A stretch of DNA of 60,705 bases from Gemmataceae bacterium (GTDB taxonomy: Bacteria; Planctomycetota; Planctomycetia; Gemmatales; Gemmataceae): the NCBI GenBank assembly GCA_025055795.1, contig JANWVV010000025.1:1-60705 (forward strand). Reading direction: 5' to 3'. The notes beneath the pieces are model-generated. The model did not search any database. It worked only from the letters and a program-made list of their open reading frames with translations, and was not told the origin of the DNA. This document shows positions 45,075 through 55,035 of the stretch, one piece after another (the stretch's first letter is position 1; each line of letters opens with the position of its first letter). The position numbers were made by a program, and so were the translations under genes.

Positions 45075-46085
45075 TTACTTTTTCGGCGATGCTGGGTGAA
45101 AGGGAAACCAGGTTGTTTCGGAGTCATTAGGGGTTCGTGTAGGCCTGGGCGCTGGCGAGGCACTCGGTGAGGGTGGGTTGGTAACGGTTCCCGTGGGCGG
45201 CTGCGACAGAGCTACCGGTAGAGCGGTCTCCAGTCGCGCTAGTTTTTCCCGGGCCAATTGCAGTTCCTTTTGCAGTTCCTTGAGGGTCTGATCAATTTGC
45301 TTGTATTGTTCGTCGCGGAGCATTTTCCGTTCGTGATCTGCGGCTTTGTTACGCTCGATTTCCTGCTGCAAACGGGCCAGCTCCTCTCGCAGGGTTTTGT
45401 TTTCAGTGGTCAGGTTGGTGAGTCGTTCGCGGAGCAGTTCCACAATGGCTACGTCCTTTTTGAGGCCTTCCACGGCCGTCAGGCGTTCCCGCAACGACTC
45501 GAGAGCGGCCACATCTTTTTTGAGGGCATCCACGGCTGTTTGCAGTTCCTTGCGGGTAGACTCGGCCGCGGCAGCCGCCTCACGTTTGTTCGTTTCCGCT
45601 GTCTGAGTCAGGTCCCGCCGGAGGGCGTCCAGTTCCTTACGCAGCAGATCGACAGCTTGGGCTTGTTCTTTTTTGATCCCTTCCGCGATGGCGGACTGGG
45701 CCGTCAGCCGCTCCTTCAGCCCTTCCACTTCCGCCTTGAGTGCTTCCAGCAGACGCAGCCGCTCGGCTTGTTGAGTAAGCAAGGTGTGGAAATCCTGTTT
45801 GCGGACCAGCTCGGCACGTGCCTCCCGTTCCTGGTTCAAGTCCCGGCGCAATTCCGAAATGTTACCAGAAATGTTGTTGAACATGGTCAACGCCCCTAAG
45901 GCGACCATGCTGAGGATGGTACCGCCGAAAATCCGCCAGAACAGGGAAATTTTTTCCTCCTCTTTGGCCGGTGGCGTGTTTTCCGGACAGGTCGTGCTCG
46001 CTGCTCGCAGCGTTTCGGTTCCCAGAGCCAAGCCGGCACCTTGCTGCTCTTGTTCCTGGTCTTGCGGATAACGACGTGCAAACAC
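45075..46085 (-). CDS. Membrane-anchored long coiled-coil protein
   Basis: A protein of about 336 residues with one transmembrane helix (FWRIFGGTILSMVALGALTMF, about residues 50-70 from this start) followed by some 210 residues of near-continuous coiled coil rich in Glu, Lys, Arg and Leu (for example ELRRDLNQEREARAEL). It contains two internal near-repeats (ALESLRERLTAVEGLKKDVA and IVELLRERLTNLTTENKTL). The end is a proline- and serine-rich tail. GTG 46085 is chosen because AAGGGGG lies about nine bases upstream; ATG 46169 is an in-frame alternative that would add 28 residues. No catalytic domain is visible. A structural or scaffold role is inference. It follows the DUF6585-like gene on the same strand. 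Confidence 0.75.
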   Translation of the reverse strand: MFARRYPQDQEQEQQGAGLALGTETLRAASTTCPENTPPAKEEEKISLFWRIFGGTILSMVALGALTMFNNISGNISELRRDLNQEREARAELVRKQDFHTLLTQQAERLRLLEALKAEVEGLKERLTAQSAIAEGIKKEQAQAVDLLRKELDALRRDLTQTAETNKREAAAAAESTRKELQTAVDALKKDVAALESLRERLTAVEGLKKDVAIVELLRERLTNLTTENKTLREELARLQQEIERNKAADHERKMLRDEQYKQIDQTLKELQKELQLAREKLARLETALPVALSQPPTGTVTNPPSPSASPAPRPTRTPNDSETTWFPFHPASPKK

Positions 46086-46428
46086 GGTTAGTTTCCCCCT
46101 TGGCCCAGCTACCGCCTGGCCATATTCCTTGAATCGGCTTGCTCCCTGTATGTCGGTTATTGAAAGCATGGGTGTATACTTAGTTATTCCGACAACTGCA
46201 ATGCAATTCCGCTTTTGACATCGCTATCCCCACACTAGCTGAATACTCAGCGCCAGATGGAACGGTGGTCCCGCTTCGCGCTTGCGCCATCAGGCCGAAA
46301 ATACGGTAGGACAATCGTTCCCAGCCACTTTGCGCGGGCTGAATGACCGCTCCGTATGGAACCCGCTTGTCAAAAGCGCCAACTCGGCCCCACGGTCCGA
46401 GCATCGACGGCCGGGGACAGGGGTGGAA

Positions 46429-47298
46429 TCAGGAATACCCCAAAGAAGACGGATGGGCGGAGCGGGAATCGGACGGCGCCAAGGCCGCCTGACGGGACAA
46501 TTCCTCGACAAGGGCCCAAAACAGATGCAGGTTGGGGATGTTTTCGATGGGCTGGCTGGTCCAGGCAAGCCAGCGCTGTCTCTGTTGAATGAAGACTTTA
46601 TCGATTTTCAGCCGCAGGTCCAGGAAGTTGGCCCAGGTCAACGTCTCGTCCGCGGTGTGTACACCCTGGCGACTGACCTTCCAGGGGCCGAAAGCCACTG
46701 TGCCTTCTTGTTGAAGTTGCTGCCACAAAAGGGGCCATTGGGCCGCGAAGGTCCAGCGTTGTACCTGCGCAACCAGGTCGTCACAGCGGGCCACAACGGC
46801 CGTAAAATCCGCTTCGACGCCATCCTGACGCACCAGCGTGAGCCTAACGTTCCACACCCGTACCAGCGGTATGATCGGACGGATCACGCACCCGGTTATT
46901 TCACCAGCCTCATTGCGTTCGACTACGGGTTTTCTGGCCGCTTTGATCCCAAGCCGCACCTGCGTTACTTCCGACCATGGAAAGATAACAGCATGATGCC
47001 GCTGGATCCGTACCAGACCCACCGGATAGACCAGGACCGTCAGTCCTCGCTGGCGGTACAGATGATACAGCAAAGAGACACCGGACAAGGGAAGTAACAA
47101 CAAAATGACCATTTGCAGGTGGCCGATGCGTCGAGGCCCCTGCACCCACCAGTAGTAATTCAGGGCAATCCCCCCCACGAGCAGACCCACTCCTAGCAGT
47201 AAGAGGGCGGCAAAACGCCCACGGCTGAAGCGGAAGATCGCTTCGGGTTCGCCCAGCTCTGTTAGGGTCAGTTGTACAGGATCGTTCAGCGGATGCAT
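46429..47298 (-). CDS. Membrane protein with PH-like/DUF6585-like domain
   Basis: A 289-residue protein with two membrane helices close together (about residues 30-50, AALLLLGVGLLVGGIALNYYW, and 62-82, LQMVILLLLPLSGVSLLYHL) and a cytoplasmic C-terminal region. The latter starts with GLTVLVYPVGLVRIQRHHAVIFPWSEVTQV, a strand pattern resembling bacterial PH-like domains and DUF6585 proteins, and later VHTADETLTWANFLDLRL repeats the same theme. The function is unknown. ATG 47298 (MHPLNDPVQL) has GAGGAAGG just upstream; the frame is open to 47391. It is divergent from the DAHP synthase gene. Confidence 0.75.
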   Translation of the reverse strand: MHPLNDPVQLTLTELGEPEAIFRFSRGRFAALLLLGVGLLVGGIALNYYWWVQGPRRIGHLQMVILLLLPLSGVSLLYHLYRQRGLTVLVYPVGLVRIQRHHAVIFPWSEVTQVRLGIKAARKPVVERNEAGEITGCVIRPIIPLVRVWNVRLTLVRQDGVEADFTAVVARCDDLVAQVQRWTFAAQWPLLWQQLQQEGTVAFGPWKVSRQGVHTADETLTWANFLDLRLKIDKVFIQQRQRWLAWTSQPIENIPNLHLFWALVEELSRQAALAPSDSRSAHPSSLGYS

Positions 47299-47441
47299 GC
47301 CTTCCTCAAACCGGTGTCCGTCTGCGCCTCCTCCCCCCTTGCATATACTACCAGCGTTACGATGGTTAGCCTGGATAACGGAAAGCGGCACATTTCCCTC
47401 CGGATTCCGACTTTGTTGATCGCACTACGAAGGTTTTTCGC

Positions 47442-48455
<1,014 letters not shown>

Positions 48456-48779
48456 GGCTTGCTATACAGCATAAACTAACATGCCCTGCAGTCCGGCCCA
48501 GTCCGAATGCCGCGACGCCTCTCACTTGTTTCCCCATCAGCGGCGACGCTGTCCCTAGGGCAACCCAAAGCCTGAGTGACACTCTACAAACTCCGCTTTG
48601 GGAAAAAACTGTTTGCGGCGGTAGGTTGCTGGACACCTGGTTTTGAGCCAATTGCGGTCCAGGGATCAGCCGATGGCTCAAAACAGCCACAAGCAATCAA
48701 AAAGACAGCAAATATCAGAGCTTTCAGGAGCAACAACGGAGATTGCACAACAAAGAGGTGCCCGGTTAAGGTAGGGAGC
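48456..48779. other. Gap between DAHP synthase and priA
   Basis: The priA reading frame stays open back to 48576, but that extension has no start signal and does not resemble PriA. Apart from this I see no gene or structure in the 324 bases. Confidence 0.35.
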
Positions 48780-51197
48780 ATGACCGGTTTGTTTGATACA
48801 CCGCGGCGAAAACGTCGAAGCAGTACCGCTGGAGCCGGGCCAACGGCTGTTCCGCTTTCAGCGGGCGAAAGTGGGGAACAGGCACCATCCAAGCCGTTGT
48901 ATGCGGAGGTAGTTTTCGACCGCCCGCTCGATCAGGCATGGACTTATGCCATACCGCCACCTCTGGTGGGACTGGTACAGCCCGGCAAGCGTGTTGCGGT
49001 TCCTCTGGGCAAGAGGGGCAAGGAAACGGTCGGCTTTTGCGTCCGGGTCAGCGAGATGGGGCCACCGCCCGGCGTAGCCGTCAAACCGATATGGCGGGTG
49101 CTGGACGAGGAAGCGTTAGTCGATGACCACCTTCTGCAACTGACCCGCTGGATGGCGGACTACTATTTGTGCGGCTGGGGACAAGTGCTGCACGCGGTGG
49201 TTCCAGCAGGTGTTCGGGACCAGGCAGGTCTGCGGGAAATTGTCCAGGTCGAAGCCGTCCCCCCAGCGGAGCTACCCGATCCGCTGCCTACCGTCACGCC
49301 TGCGCAAAAAGCGGTCTGGGAGACGGTTCAGCAGCACAAGGGAACGATGGAACTGCGGGAATTGCTCCGGCAGACCCGCTGTTCGGCTAGTGTCGTGCGT
49401 GGGCTGGTCCACAAAGGCCTACTGCGGCTACATCGAGAACGAGTCGAGGGCACGGCCGCTGCTGTGGTGGGTATCGAGTCCTCGCTGGCCCAAGCCGGCG
49501 AGGAAGAAAAGGAAGCAGACAACCGGGGAATTGTACTTAATGCAGACCAGCAACGCGTATGGGGGCAACTGGAAGCAGCCCTGCAAACAGGCGGCTTCCG
49601 ACCGTTTTTGCTCCATGGGGTCACCGGGAGCGGCAAAACAGAAATCTACCTGCGGGCCATGGAGGCGGTGGTCCGACAGGGGCGACAGGTTGTCGTGCTG
49701 GTGCCGGAAATCGCTCTGACACCGCAGACGATAGCCCGCTTCCGTCAACGGGGCAATCGGGTAGCCGTGTTGCATAGTCATCTGACGGACGCCGAACGCG
49801 GAGGCCACTGGCGACGGATCGCAGCGGGGGAAGTGGAAGTGGTCGTGGGGGCCCGCAGTGCGGTCTTCGCACCGGTGCGTAAACTGGGATTGATTGTTAT
49901 CGATGAAGAGCATGAGCACACCTTTAAGCAGGAGGCGACGCCCCGTTATCATGCCCGGGACGTGGCCGTGATGCGGGCCCGCTTAGCGGGGGTACCAGTC
50001 GTCCTCGGCTCCGCCACCCCCAGTCTGGAAAGCTGGTGGAACGCCGCCCGCGGACAGTATACCCTGCTGAGCCTGCCCAAACGGGTAGAATCCCGTCCTT
50101 TGCCGGCTGTACGCCTGATCGACCTGCGCCACGAAGTCTTGAAAAATGGTGCACTCAGCCCCACTCTGGTCGGTGCCATGGATCGGGCCCTGCATAGCGG
50201 CGGCCAGGTCCTTTTGCTGCTCAACCGCCGGGGCTACAGCACCTACGTGCACTGCCATGCTTGCGGCTATGTGGCCCAGTGCAGCCATTGCGATATCGCC
50301 TTGACCTTCCACCGCAGCCGGGCCGCTCTTTTGTGTCATTACTGCGGCTGGCAAACGGCTCCCTACCAGCGGTGCCCTGCTTGCGACCAGCCCACTATCC
50401 GATATCAGGGGTTAGGCACGGAAAAACTCCAGGCGGAGATCGAAGACAAATTCCCGGGTTACGTCTGCCGCCGCATGGACTCTGATACCACGGTCCGGCG
50501 GGGCAGCCACGAGAGCATCCTTAAAGCATTCCGCGATGGCAAAATTCATATCTTGCTTGGAACACAAATGATTGCTAAGGGACTTGATTTTCCAAATGTC
50601 ACACTAGTAGGTGTCATTAATGCGGACGTTGGTCTGCACGTACCGGACTTCCGCAGTGCGGAGCGCACGTTTCAGTTACTGGCTCAAGTGGCTGGCCGGG
50701 CCGGCCGGGGAGCCAAGGGGGGCGTGGTTTACATTCAAACCTACACGCCGGACCACCCCTGTATAGCGTTGGCTGCACGGCATGACTACGTGGGCTTTGC
50801 CAGTCAGGAGCTGGCTCATCGGCGTCAGCATCGCTATCCACCGTTTGAGCGTCTGGCTCGGCTCATTATCCGTAGCCAGGACGAAGGGGCGGCGGCGGCA
50901 TTCGCTGAAACGCTCGGCGGAGCATTGCATCGCGCCGTGGCTGCAGTCGAGTCATCGGCTTGTCGTGCAGCGGCTACCACGGCACAGGCAGTCGAATCGT
51001 CGGTCAGTCCGGTCCGCATCCTCGGTCCGGCGGAGTGCCCTGTGTACCGTCTCCACAATTACTACCGCTTCCACTTTCAGGTCCAGTCGGCGGATAGTGC
51101 CCGGCTGCACGCCGTGTTGCGCCGGGTAGTGGCGACGGTTCGACCTCCGGCTGCGGTCGAATTCCAGGTTGACATCGACCCTTACTCGATGCTGTAG
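48780..51197 (+). CDS. priA: Primosomal helicase PriA
   Basis: A replication-restart DNA helicase of 805 residues. The N-terminal 3'-DNA-binding domain (VVFDRPLDQAWTYAIPP) begins near residue 40. The helicase core has Walker A GVTGSGKTEIY near residue 282, Walker B DEEH near 375 (VIDEEHEHTFKQEATPRYHARD), and the zinc-binding insertion with paired cysteines (CHACGYVAQCSHC, CHYCGW, CPACDQP; about 490-540). Motifs V and VI (GTQMIAKGLDFPNV, QVAGRAGRG) are complete. The C-terminal domain contains a 30-residue Ala/Ser-rich insert near 725. ATG 48780 (MTGLFDTPRR) follows AAGGTAGGGAG. The ferredoxin and hemH genes follow on the same strand. Confidence 0.95.
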   Translation: MTGLFDTPRRKRRSSTAGAGPTAVPLSAGESGEQAPSKPLYAEVVFDRPLDQAWTYAIPPPLVGLVQPGKRVAVPLGKRGKETVGFCVRVSEMGPPPGVAVKPIWRVLDEEALVDDHLLQLTRWMADYYLCGWGQVLHAVVPAGVRDQAGLREIVQVEAVPPAELPDPLPTVTPAQKAVWETVQQHKGTMELRELLRQTRCSASVVRGLVHKGLLRLHRERVEGTAAAVVGIESSLAQAGEEEKEADNRGIVLNADQQRVWGQLEAALQTGGFRPFLLHGVTGSGKTEIYLRAMEAVVRQGRQVVVLVPEIALTPQTIARFRQRGNRVAVLHSHLTDAERGGHWRRIAAGEVEVVVGARSAVFAPVRKLGLIVIDEEHEHTFKQEATPRYHARDVAVMRARLAGVPVVLGSATPSLESWWNAARGQYTLLSLPKRVESRPLPAVRLIDLRHEVLKNGALSPTLVGAMDRALHSGGQVLLLLNRRGYSTYVHCHACGYVAQCSHCDIALTFHRSRAALLCHYCGWQTAPYQRCPACDQPTIRYQGLGTEKLQAEIEDKFPGYVCRRMDSDTTVRRGSHESILKAFRDGKIHILLGTQMIAKGLDFPNVTLVGVINADVGLHVPDFRSAERTFQLLAQVAGRAGRGAKGGVVYIQTYTPDHPCIALAARHDYVGFASQELAHRRQHRYPPFERLARLIIRSQDEGAAAAFAETLGGALHRAVAAVESSACRAAATTAQAVESSVSPVRILGPAECPVYRLHNYYRFHFQVQSADSARLHAVLRRVVATVRPPAAVEFQVDIDPYSML

Positions 51198-51333
51198 TGA
51201 AAGTAAGGGCGAAAAAATAAGACAATAGTGGATGACGCCCGGAGCAATTCCGATAGGTTGACTATAGGCCGCCCGAGGCCAGTGAGAAGGTCCCAGGGCA
51301 CCCAACGATCCGAGACGGAGGTTTCGCCGTACC

Positions 51334-51642
51334 ATGGCACACGTCGTTACCGCCAATTGCTACGATTGCAAGTATACCGACTGCTGCGTGGTCTGCCCGG
51401 TAGAGTGCTTCTACCAGGACGAGATGATGCTTTATATCGATCCGGAGGATTGCATCGACTGCGAGGCCTGCGTCCCGGAGTGCCCCGTCGAAGCGATCTA
51501 TGCGGAGGGTAACGTGCCCGATCAGTGGAAAAACTATATCGAGCTGAATCGGGAAAGGGCGGCGGCCCTGAAAGCGTCGGGCACAGCCCACATCACCGAA
51601 AAACAGGAACCGAAGGAAGGACCTGAGTGCAAGAAGAAGTAA
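51334..51642 (+). CDS. fdxA: Seven-iron ferredoxin (FdxA type)
   Basis: A 102-residue electron carrier with one [3Fe-4S] and one [4Fe-4S] cluster expected. The nine cysteines of the Azotobacter-type seven-iron ferredoxin are all present: C9, C12, C17, C21 and C25 in the first half (NCYDCKYTDC, VVCPVECF) and C40, C43, C46 and C50 in the second (DCIDCEACVPECP). Past residue 60 the family tail (WKNYIELNRERAAAL, HITEKQ) is also visible. GGAGG stands upstream of ATG 51334 (GACGGAGGTTTCGCCGTACC). The last 16 bases overlap the start of hemH, so translation of the two is probably coupled. Confidence 0.95.
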   Translation: MAHVVTANCYDCKYTDCCVVCPVECFYQDEMMLYIDPEDCIDCEACVPECPVEAIYAEGNVPDQWKNYIELNRERAAALKASGTAHITEKQEPKEGPECKKK

Positions 51643-52709
51643 CAGGGACAACGACCTCCGCCCAGCCGACGTTCACCGCTGTCGCAACTTCCTCAAATTC
51701 GCTGGCCCGTAACTCATCTCTGCTGACGCCTTCGCGGGCCAGTGTCGGTGTTATCTTGTTGCAACTCGGCACCCCTCAACAGCCGAGTTATGGTAGCGTT
51801 TTTGCCTATCTGAGGCAGTTCCTTTCCGACCGACGTGTGATCGAGGCGCCCCGTTGGCTGTGGCTTCCCTTGCTCTACTTGCGGATTCTACCGTGGCGTT
51901 CGGGAGCTTCAGCGGCTAAGTACCGGCGGATCTGGGATCCCCAACGCGGCTCCCCGCTGCTGTATTACACCCAACGTCAGGCGGAGCAACTGCAACAGCG
52001 TCTGGCTCCTGTTCCGGTCCGCGTAGGCATGACCTACGGCCAGCCTGGTGTGGCCGCGGCAGTCGAGGGGTTGATCCAAGCCGGTGTGGATCGGCTGCTC
52101 GCCGTTCCCATGTATCCGCAATATTCGGCAACGACCACGGCCGCGGCCACGGATGCCCTGTTTCGCGCTTTGTTACGGCAACGGCGGGTGCCCGCCGTGC
52201 GCATCGTTCCGCCCTACTACGATCATCCGGCCTATCTCGACGCCGTCACCACGGTCATTCGGGAGGATTGGCAGCGTCTGAGTTGGGAGCCGGAACACGT
52301 CGTGTTCAGTTACCACGGCATTCCCCAGAAATATGCCCGCCGGGGTGATCCCTATGCCCGTCAGGTGGTCTACACCACCTGGGCACTGGCCCAACGATTG
52401 CAATTGCCACGCCGCCGCTGGACACTGGCGTATCAGTCCCGCTTCGGACGATCACCCTGGTTGAAACCATACACCGACGACGTTTTGCAGGGGCTGGCCC
52501 GGCGGGGTATCCGCCGTGTGTACGTGGCCCTGCCCGGATTCACCGCCGACTGCCTGGAAACCATCGACGAAATCGGACGAGAAAGCCGAGAGCTATTCGA
52601 ACAAGCGGGTGGCGAACAGCTGTGCAACGGCACCTGTCTGAACGACCATCCCCGTTGGCTTTCCGCGCTCGAACAGATTATCCGCCAAGAAGGGTGCGGT
52701 TGGCTTTAA
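51627..52709 (+). CDS. hemH: Ferrochelatase
   Basis: Inserts iron into protoporphyrin IX in the last step of protohaem synthesis (or into coproporphyrin III in the alternative route). The 360 residues include an N-terminal ~35-residue low-complexity leader, the opening VGVILLQLGTPQQP, MTYGQPGV, the active-site histidine in VVFSYHGIPQKYARRGDPY, YQSRFGRSPWLKPYTDD and VYVALPGFTADCLETIDEI with its conserved Glu. The start is GTG 51627, 16 bases inside the ferredoxin gene, with AAGGA six bases upstream. No membrane helix is evident. The coupling with ferredoxin suggests a link between electron supply, or iron-sulfur state, and iron insertion; that is inference. Confidence 0.95.
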   Translation: MQEEVTGTTTSAQPTFTAVATSSNSLARNSSLLTPSRASVGVILLQLGTPQQPSYGSVFAYLRQFLSDRRVIEAPRWLWLPLLYLRILPWRSGASAAKYRRIWDPQRGSPLLYYTQRQAEQLQQRLAPVPVRVGMTYGQPGVAAAVEGLIQAGVDRLLAVPMYPQYSATTTAAATDALFRALLRQRRVPAVRIVPPYYDHPAYLDAVTTVIREDWQRLSWEPEHVVFSYHGIPQKYARRGDPYARQVVYTTWALAQRLQLPRRRWTLAYQSRFGRSPWLKPYTDDVLQGLARRGIRRVYVALPGFTADCLETIDEIGRESRELFEQAGGEQLCNGTCLNDHPRWLSALEQIIRQEGCGWL

Positions 52710-52720
52710 CTGGACGTCTT

Positions 52721-53545
52721 TCAGCGGCTCGATGGTGCAAGTAGTTGTTCGGCCTGGTCCGGGTGGTTCTGGACGTAAACTGCTATTCCTGAAAAGAATT
52801 CGATCAACTGGGCGGCTGCCTGATCTGCAATGTCGGACACGGAGGGGCCGAGAATTTTGAGAACCAGATGGGCGGCCCGACTATCACTGTGCAGGTAGCA
52901 CTCGATGCGGGGAACGTAGCGGGCAACACCATCCTTTTCGGCCACGATGGGATAGTGCAAGACCACGACCCCTTCCACGGGAATGGGCGCAGTCAGCCGG
53001 GAGGGCTTGACGCTACCCCGTGCGTACCAGATCCGTCCCTGCGGCAGACGTCCGACCGTCCGCCAAATGACTTGGCTTCCCCATTCGTCTGTCCAGCCGA
53101 AACTACCATCAGGGCGGGCATGAATGGGCAAGCAAGGAATGTTGCGACGTTGCCAAGCTAAAGCTACCCGATCCGGATGATCAAGTAGCCATTCGTATAC
53201 CGCCCTGGTACAGATAAAAGGCTCGCCTTGGGCCCGGGCGGTCACTGTCGGTTGACGTAAACACCGAGCGACCCCTTCCCGGTAAGGCGAAATCACGTTA
53301 CCCAGCAAATCGGACAGGGACTTGTCCGCAGATGTCATTCCTAGTGAGCGGGCCCGCCCGGCAGACAGTCCCTCATTAGCTCCTCCCATTCCCGGACACA
53401 ACAGCAAAACAGCCGATACGATCACGGTAACACGGGTCAAAGGCCCGGTTCGCAAACCCGGCGTCGTCGATACCCCAGCTGTCCACTGGGGTAATGCGAC
53501 CGCCCGTGTTAAGCTCCGCTGCTTTCTGCCGACGCCCGGTTGCAT
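52721..53545 (-). CDS. Exported conserved hypothetical protein
   Basis: A 274-residue protein with a hydrophobic export segment near residues 38-55 (VTVIVSAVLLLCPGMGGA). The mature part contains PYREGVARCLRQPTVTARAQGEPF, a basic stretch VALAWQRRNIPCLPI, and strands ending with VVVLHYPIV and YVPRIECYLHSDSRAAHLVLKILG. I do not recognise the family; proteins of this build are common in planctomycetes. The N terminus is unclear because the export signal is preceded by an unusually long polar leader with no ribosome binding site, so the true start may lie within the first 35 residues. It ends 11 bases from the stop of hemH, in convergent orientation. Confidence 0.6.
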   Translation of the reverse strand: MQPGVGRKQRSLTRAVALPQWTAGVSTTPGLRTGPLTRVTVIVSAVLLLCPGMGGANEGLSAGRARSLGMTSADKSLSDLLGNVISPYREGVARCLRQPTVTARAQGEPFICTRAVYEWLLDHPDRVALAWQRRNIPCLPIHARPDGSFGWTDEWGSQVIWRTVGRLPQGRIWYARGSVKPSRLTAPIPVEGVVVLHYPIVAEKDGVARYVPRIECYLHSDSRAAHLVLKILGPSVSDIADQAAAQLIEFFSGIAVYVQNHPDQAEQLLAPSSR

Positions 53546-53777
53546 CGCCGCAGCCCCCTCCTACTCCTCCTTTAGCGGAGGTATCCCGTTCGGCATCGCG
53601 TATGTTTACCTTCGTTCCGGCAATACAGCGGAGATAAGGAAATTGGGTAATCAACCCAGCTAACCGGCCTGGATGCGGCAAACTGTAACGACCAGCGGCT
53701 GCCAGATACCCGCACAGCAGAGCTACCAGCACGCCAAGGGGCACAACACCTCCAATCGAATGCGGTCGGTTTCGCAT
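53376..53777 (-). CDS. Doubtful small ORF with an N-terminal membrane segment
   Basis: An open frame of 133 codons whose start (IGGVVPLGVLVALLCGYLAAAG) looks like a membrane or signal segment, ahead of a stretch without recognisable features. Its second half overlaps the first 170 bases of the exported hypothetical gene in another frame and has the glycine/arginine composition of a shadow. No ribosome binding site precedes ATG 53777. It may be a real short gene, or a sign that the N-terminal part of the neighbouring gene was altered by a frameshift. Confidence 0.25.
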   Translation of the reverse strand: MRNRPHSIGGVVPLGVLVALLCGYLAAAGRYSLPHPGRLAGLITQFPYLRCIAGTKVNIRDAERDTSAKGGVGGGCGDATGRRQKAAELNTGGRITPVDSWGIDDAGFANRAFDPCYRDRIGCFAVVSGNGRS

Positions 53778-54152
53778 ACTTGGGCCAATTCGACGGAGCC
53801 GGCGATTATCTACTACTGTGTGTGTTCACCGATAATTATGAGTGCCTAGGAGAAAAACCAAATACTGAATATTGCTTGATAGATGCCCAATTTTATTCAA
53901 TAATTTATAAGGAACGAAGGTTATTGAGATGTGACTTAGACTGACAATAAAATTCAATTATTACTCTATTGGTAGCAGCAACTAAGCTGGACTATTGATA
54001 AATGAAGGAAACCAGGAGCATTAACGCTACCTGTTACATCATTCAGCCCGGGTCAAAAGTGTGAAACACATGAGAGGATGGGTAGAAACTAGCGGGCAAC
54101 AAACCGTCAGCGGTGTAGGACGATTACCTGGAGTATCCAAGCCGTTGGTCGC
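53778..54152. other. AT-rich intergenic stretch
   Basis: From about 53800 to 54010 the sequence is far more AT-rich than the rest of the window, with many short A/T runs (for example TTTTATTCAATAATTTATAA). No gene, repeat or tRNA is visible. It lies upstream of the exported hypothetical gene and downstream of the lipoprotein gene, both on the minus strand. Confidence 0.45.
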
Positions 54153-54842
54153 TCACCAGCGGGTCTCGGCAATACCGCTGTCGGCCCGGTAATCCAGATG
54201 GTACTGGGCAATCTCGACGGCCAGACGTTCCAGGAAAGCCTTGCGGAAGGTACCTACAGGTATTGAGCTGGCATCGCGGAACCCCGTCTTGGGAAAGGCG
54301 AACGGATGCACGTAGTGCTCGGGAGCTCCACCGGCATTGACGTCGTAGAGGAAGACGTGAACCTCAGCACGCCCCTCATACAACTGGTTTTGACTCCCCG
54401 GCTGGAACAGACTCATCTTCATTAGATGAATATCCAGCACGTAATCGGCTCCCAGGGCCTTACCCCAAGCAATCGGACTCATGCCGTTTTTCCAATTGGG
54501 GTTTTTCCGTTTGAACTCATTCACTTTTGCCGGTGGAACTACTTCGAGGTTTTTCTTGTTCTCCTTGGCCATTTCCGGCATTTTCTTAGCCAGTTCCGAA
54601 GCGACGACGTCCTCGGCCCCGGCAAATTCATAACCGAGGCTGACCCCTGGATTGACGAAAATGGCCACTACGACCTTGTCCTTCTTCGGTCCGTCCTTAG
54701 GAAACAACGGATAGCGTGCAGGTACAGGCACGTCGCGATGTGTCAGAAATGCAATGGTTGCCAAAGGGTTGCAACCCAGCGCCGCGATAATTCCCAAAGC
54801 CGACCATGTGCCAATACGCCACCAGCGATAGGCCCGGTTCAT
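54153..54842 (-). CDS. Lipoprotein of unknown function
   Basis: A 229-residue protein with a lipoprotein signal sequence (WWRIGTWSALGIIAALGC; lipobox ALGC, Cys near residue 23). The mature domain starts PVPARYPLFPKDGPKKDKVV and carries FVNPGVSLGYEFAGAEDVVASELAKKM, then WGKALGADYVLDIHLMKMSLFQP, a layout resembling periplasmic proteins that form an alpha/beta fold akin to the TolB N-terminal domain or GNA1162-like lipoproteins. That comparison is tentative. ATG 54842 is preceded by GGGGGGTTCAAGG. The frame is open upstream to 55049, overlapping the next gene, but that part is not protein-like. It may be co-transcribed with the DUF2752 gene upstream. Confidence 0.75.
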   Translation of the reverse strand: MNRAYRWWRIGTWSALGIIAALGCNPLATIAFLTHRDVPVPARYPLFPKDGPKKDKVVVAIFVNPGVSLGYEFAGAEDVVASELAKKMPEMAKENKKNLEVVPPAKVNEFKRKNPNWKNGMSPIAWGKALGADYVLDIHLMKMSLFQPGSQNQLYEGRAEVHVFLYDVNAGGAPEHYVHPFAFPKTGFRDASSIPVGTFRKAFLERLAVEIAQYHLDYRADSGIAETRW

Positions 54843-55035
54843 CCTTGAACCCCCCGTTGACCAGTCATTTTCCCCCATCTGCCACACTTGACATTCGCGT
54901 GGCCTCAAGTGGATTAACATTATGTTTGTGCTAATGTCGCCCCATAATCTTTGCTTCTCGTTTGATGATTCTGATTCCCCTATTGTTTGTTGCTTATGCG
55001 CTACCTTATGTCCATTGTCTGAGTAACCATAGAGG

